Below are positions 12,421-13,154 of a stretch of DNA of 13,154 nucleotides, one piece after another; position 1 is the first letter of the stretch, and each line of letters begins with the position of its first letter. The stretch is from Thermoplasmata archaeon (GTDB taxonomy: Archaea; Thermoplasmatota; Thermoplasmata; Lutacidiplasmatales; UBA184): positions 1 to 13,154 of the forward strand of contig JASHQN010000074.1 of the NCBI GenBank assembly GCA_030039135.1. Reading direction: 5' to 3'. A program made the translations under genes and the position numbers. Below the pieces are notes generated by a model. The model was given only the letters and a program-made list of their open reading frames with translations. It had not been told where the DNA came from and did not search any database.

Positions 12421-12719
12421 CGAGCGCTCCGATGCAGCCCATGAAGCCTTGCAATTAAACTGCTGCGACATCTCCGGTGGGGAAACTCTTCTCGGGCATC
12501 TCCCGGCGGCCCAAGCTCGGTGACCTCGATGTGGGAGGCAGCCCATGCGAAACCAGAGACGCGGATTCCGCCCGCCCTACCAGACATCGCCGTGTCTTCC
12601 AAGACCGGAGACCGTGAACTCGGAGCCGATCGTCGTCGATCTGAAGAAGTGGGCACCGCGGGCTTCGCGCCCCGGGACCCGGCCCGACCGTTCGAACCCC
12701 GCCGACCGCGGGACGCTGG
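12421..12719. other. Intergenic region of about 300 bases
   Basis: Apart from the promoter of the 56-residue protein gene (TATA-like GTTTAATTG at 12453-12461 on the minus strand), no supported gene or RNA is seen. A plus-strand frame opening at 12545 continues antisense through the membrane protein gene and has a Pro/Arg/Ser-rich translation, so it is treated as a shadow. Confidence 0.5.
12453..12461 (-). promoter_or_regulatory. TATA-like box of the 56-residue protein gene
   Basis: On the minus strand it reads AGTTTAATT. The predicted transcription start is near 12430, so a short leader with GGAG precedes the ATG at 12420. Confidence 0.5.
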
Positions 12720-13154
12720 TTACACCTGGGCGGCCTCCGGGAGACGGGCAACGATCCGGGCCGGGTGGCTCCACCAGTAGTACAAGCCGAGCGAGACGAT
12801 CACCGCCCTCGCGTAAATGGACAGTCCCATCAGCCACGAGTCCACATCGATCGAAATCGCCCCGGCTTGGAATATCGTCACCAGATCGGTGCCCCGGAAG
12901 CCAAGCTGGCCCGCGAGCCACAGCGGCAGGTTCTGGTGGAATCCGAAAAGGAGGTTGCCCACGAAGTAGTACCCGACATCGTTGGCCAACGAAACCAAGA
13001 GACCAAGGCTCAGCGCTAACGGCCACTCGGAGATCCCCTCATAGACGAGCAGGACCACGAAGGGAGCGAAATAGGTCAGAACGAGCCAGACCCCATAGGC
13101 CGGCACGCTTTTCCCGAACAGGTCGATCCAATTGATCAGGACCAGGCCGTAGAA
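12720..13154 (-). CDS. Integral membrane protein of unknown function (5' end outside window)
   Basis: 144 residues are visible; the frame is open to the right edge, so the N-terminus is missing and the true start cannot be set. An internal GTG at 13106 is not needed as a start, because the residues before it (FYGLVLINWIDLFG) are also protein-like. Hydrophobic segments occur at visible residues of about 19-38, 45-72, perhaps 80-100, and 112-130, separated by short loops. The block LLVSLANDVGYYFVGNLLFG contains Asn and Asp inside a hydrophobic stretch, which suggests a functional site in the membrane. The last helix ends LYYWW before a short basic tail. I do not recognise the family. No gene lies within 299 bp downstream. 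Confidence 0.7.
   Translation of the reverse strand, partial: FYGLVLINWIDLFGKSVPAYGVWLVLTYFAPFVVLLVYEGISEWPLALSLGLLVSLANDVGYYFVGNLLFGFHQNLPLWLAGQLGFRGTDLVTIFQAGAISIDVDSWLMGLSIYARAVIVSLGLYYWWSHPARIVARLPEAAQV

Noticed and set aside
12691..12709. TTCGAAC as a possible tRNA T-loop
   Set aside because: The flanking five-base arms do not pair on either strand, and no acceptor or anticodon arm is present.
12545..13135. 196-codon plus-strand open frame
   Set aside because: Most of it is antisense to a hydrophobic membrane protein gene, and its translation is dominated by Arg, Ser, Pro and Gly.

Overview
This window is GC-rich DNA that most likely comes from an archaeon. Short A/T-rich boxes stand out against the GC background, centred about 24-28 bases upstream of the start codon of at least eight unrelated genes (cyclase, AhpD-like protein, peroxiredoxin, VOC protein, flavin reductase, NmrA-like protein, a membrane-anchored protein, NTF2-like protein). 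These genes have no obvious Shine-Dalgarno sequence. That is the layout of TATA-driven leaderless transcripts. Clear Shine-Dalgarno sequences appear mainly where a leader or an upstream cistron exists (starts at 5119, 11672, 11819 and 12420). The protein families fit a soil or sediment Thermoplasmatota-type genome, but that lineage is an inference from style and not shown by any marker gene.

Layout. Positions 1-1487 (minus, running off the left edge): a class III nucleotide cyclase fused to a TolB/FlgO-like domain and TPR repeats. Divergent from it at 1640-2329 is a DUF1028-family Ntn-hydrolase-like protein. Positions 2479-2913 and 3042-3791 (both minus): a two-helix SHOCT-domain membrane protein and a six-helix TMEM175/DUF1211-like protein. 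Positions 4180-5688 (plus): an AhpD-like CxxC protein, a one-cysteine peroxiredoxin and a DsbA-like thioredoxin-fold protein, together a thiol-redox cluster. Positions 5737-6195 (minus): a VOC-fold protein. Plus-strand genes then follow at 6365-7123 (ferredoxin-reductase-like flavoprotein), 7355-8260 (NmrA-like dehydrogenase), 8313-8867 (membrane-anchored unknown), 9258-10010 (four-helix membrane protein), 10203-10565 (NTF2/SnoaL-like) and 10617-11153 (DinB/YfiT-like). A SRPBCC/AHSA1 protein (11214-11672, minus) converges on the DinB gene. The right end holds a small HdeD/DUF308-like membrane protein (11819-12100, plus), a 56-residue His/Cys protein (12250-12420, minus) and the C-terminal part of an unknown membrane protein running off the right edge (12720-13154, minus).

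How it works together. Most genes look like single transcription units with their own promoters. The only tight operon is peroxiredoxin-DsbA (6 bp apart). The clearest functional theme is redox and stress handling: the AhpD/peroxiredoxin/DsbA cluster, a flavin reductase and an NmrA-like protein. The rest are small accessory folds (NTF2, DinB, SRPBCC, VOC). Several intergenic inverted repeats are well formed; one brackets a TATA box and two lie just past gene ends. I found no rRNA or tRNA gene, transposase, CRISPR array or integrase.
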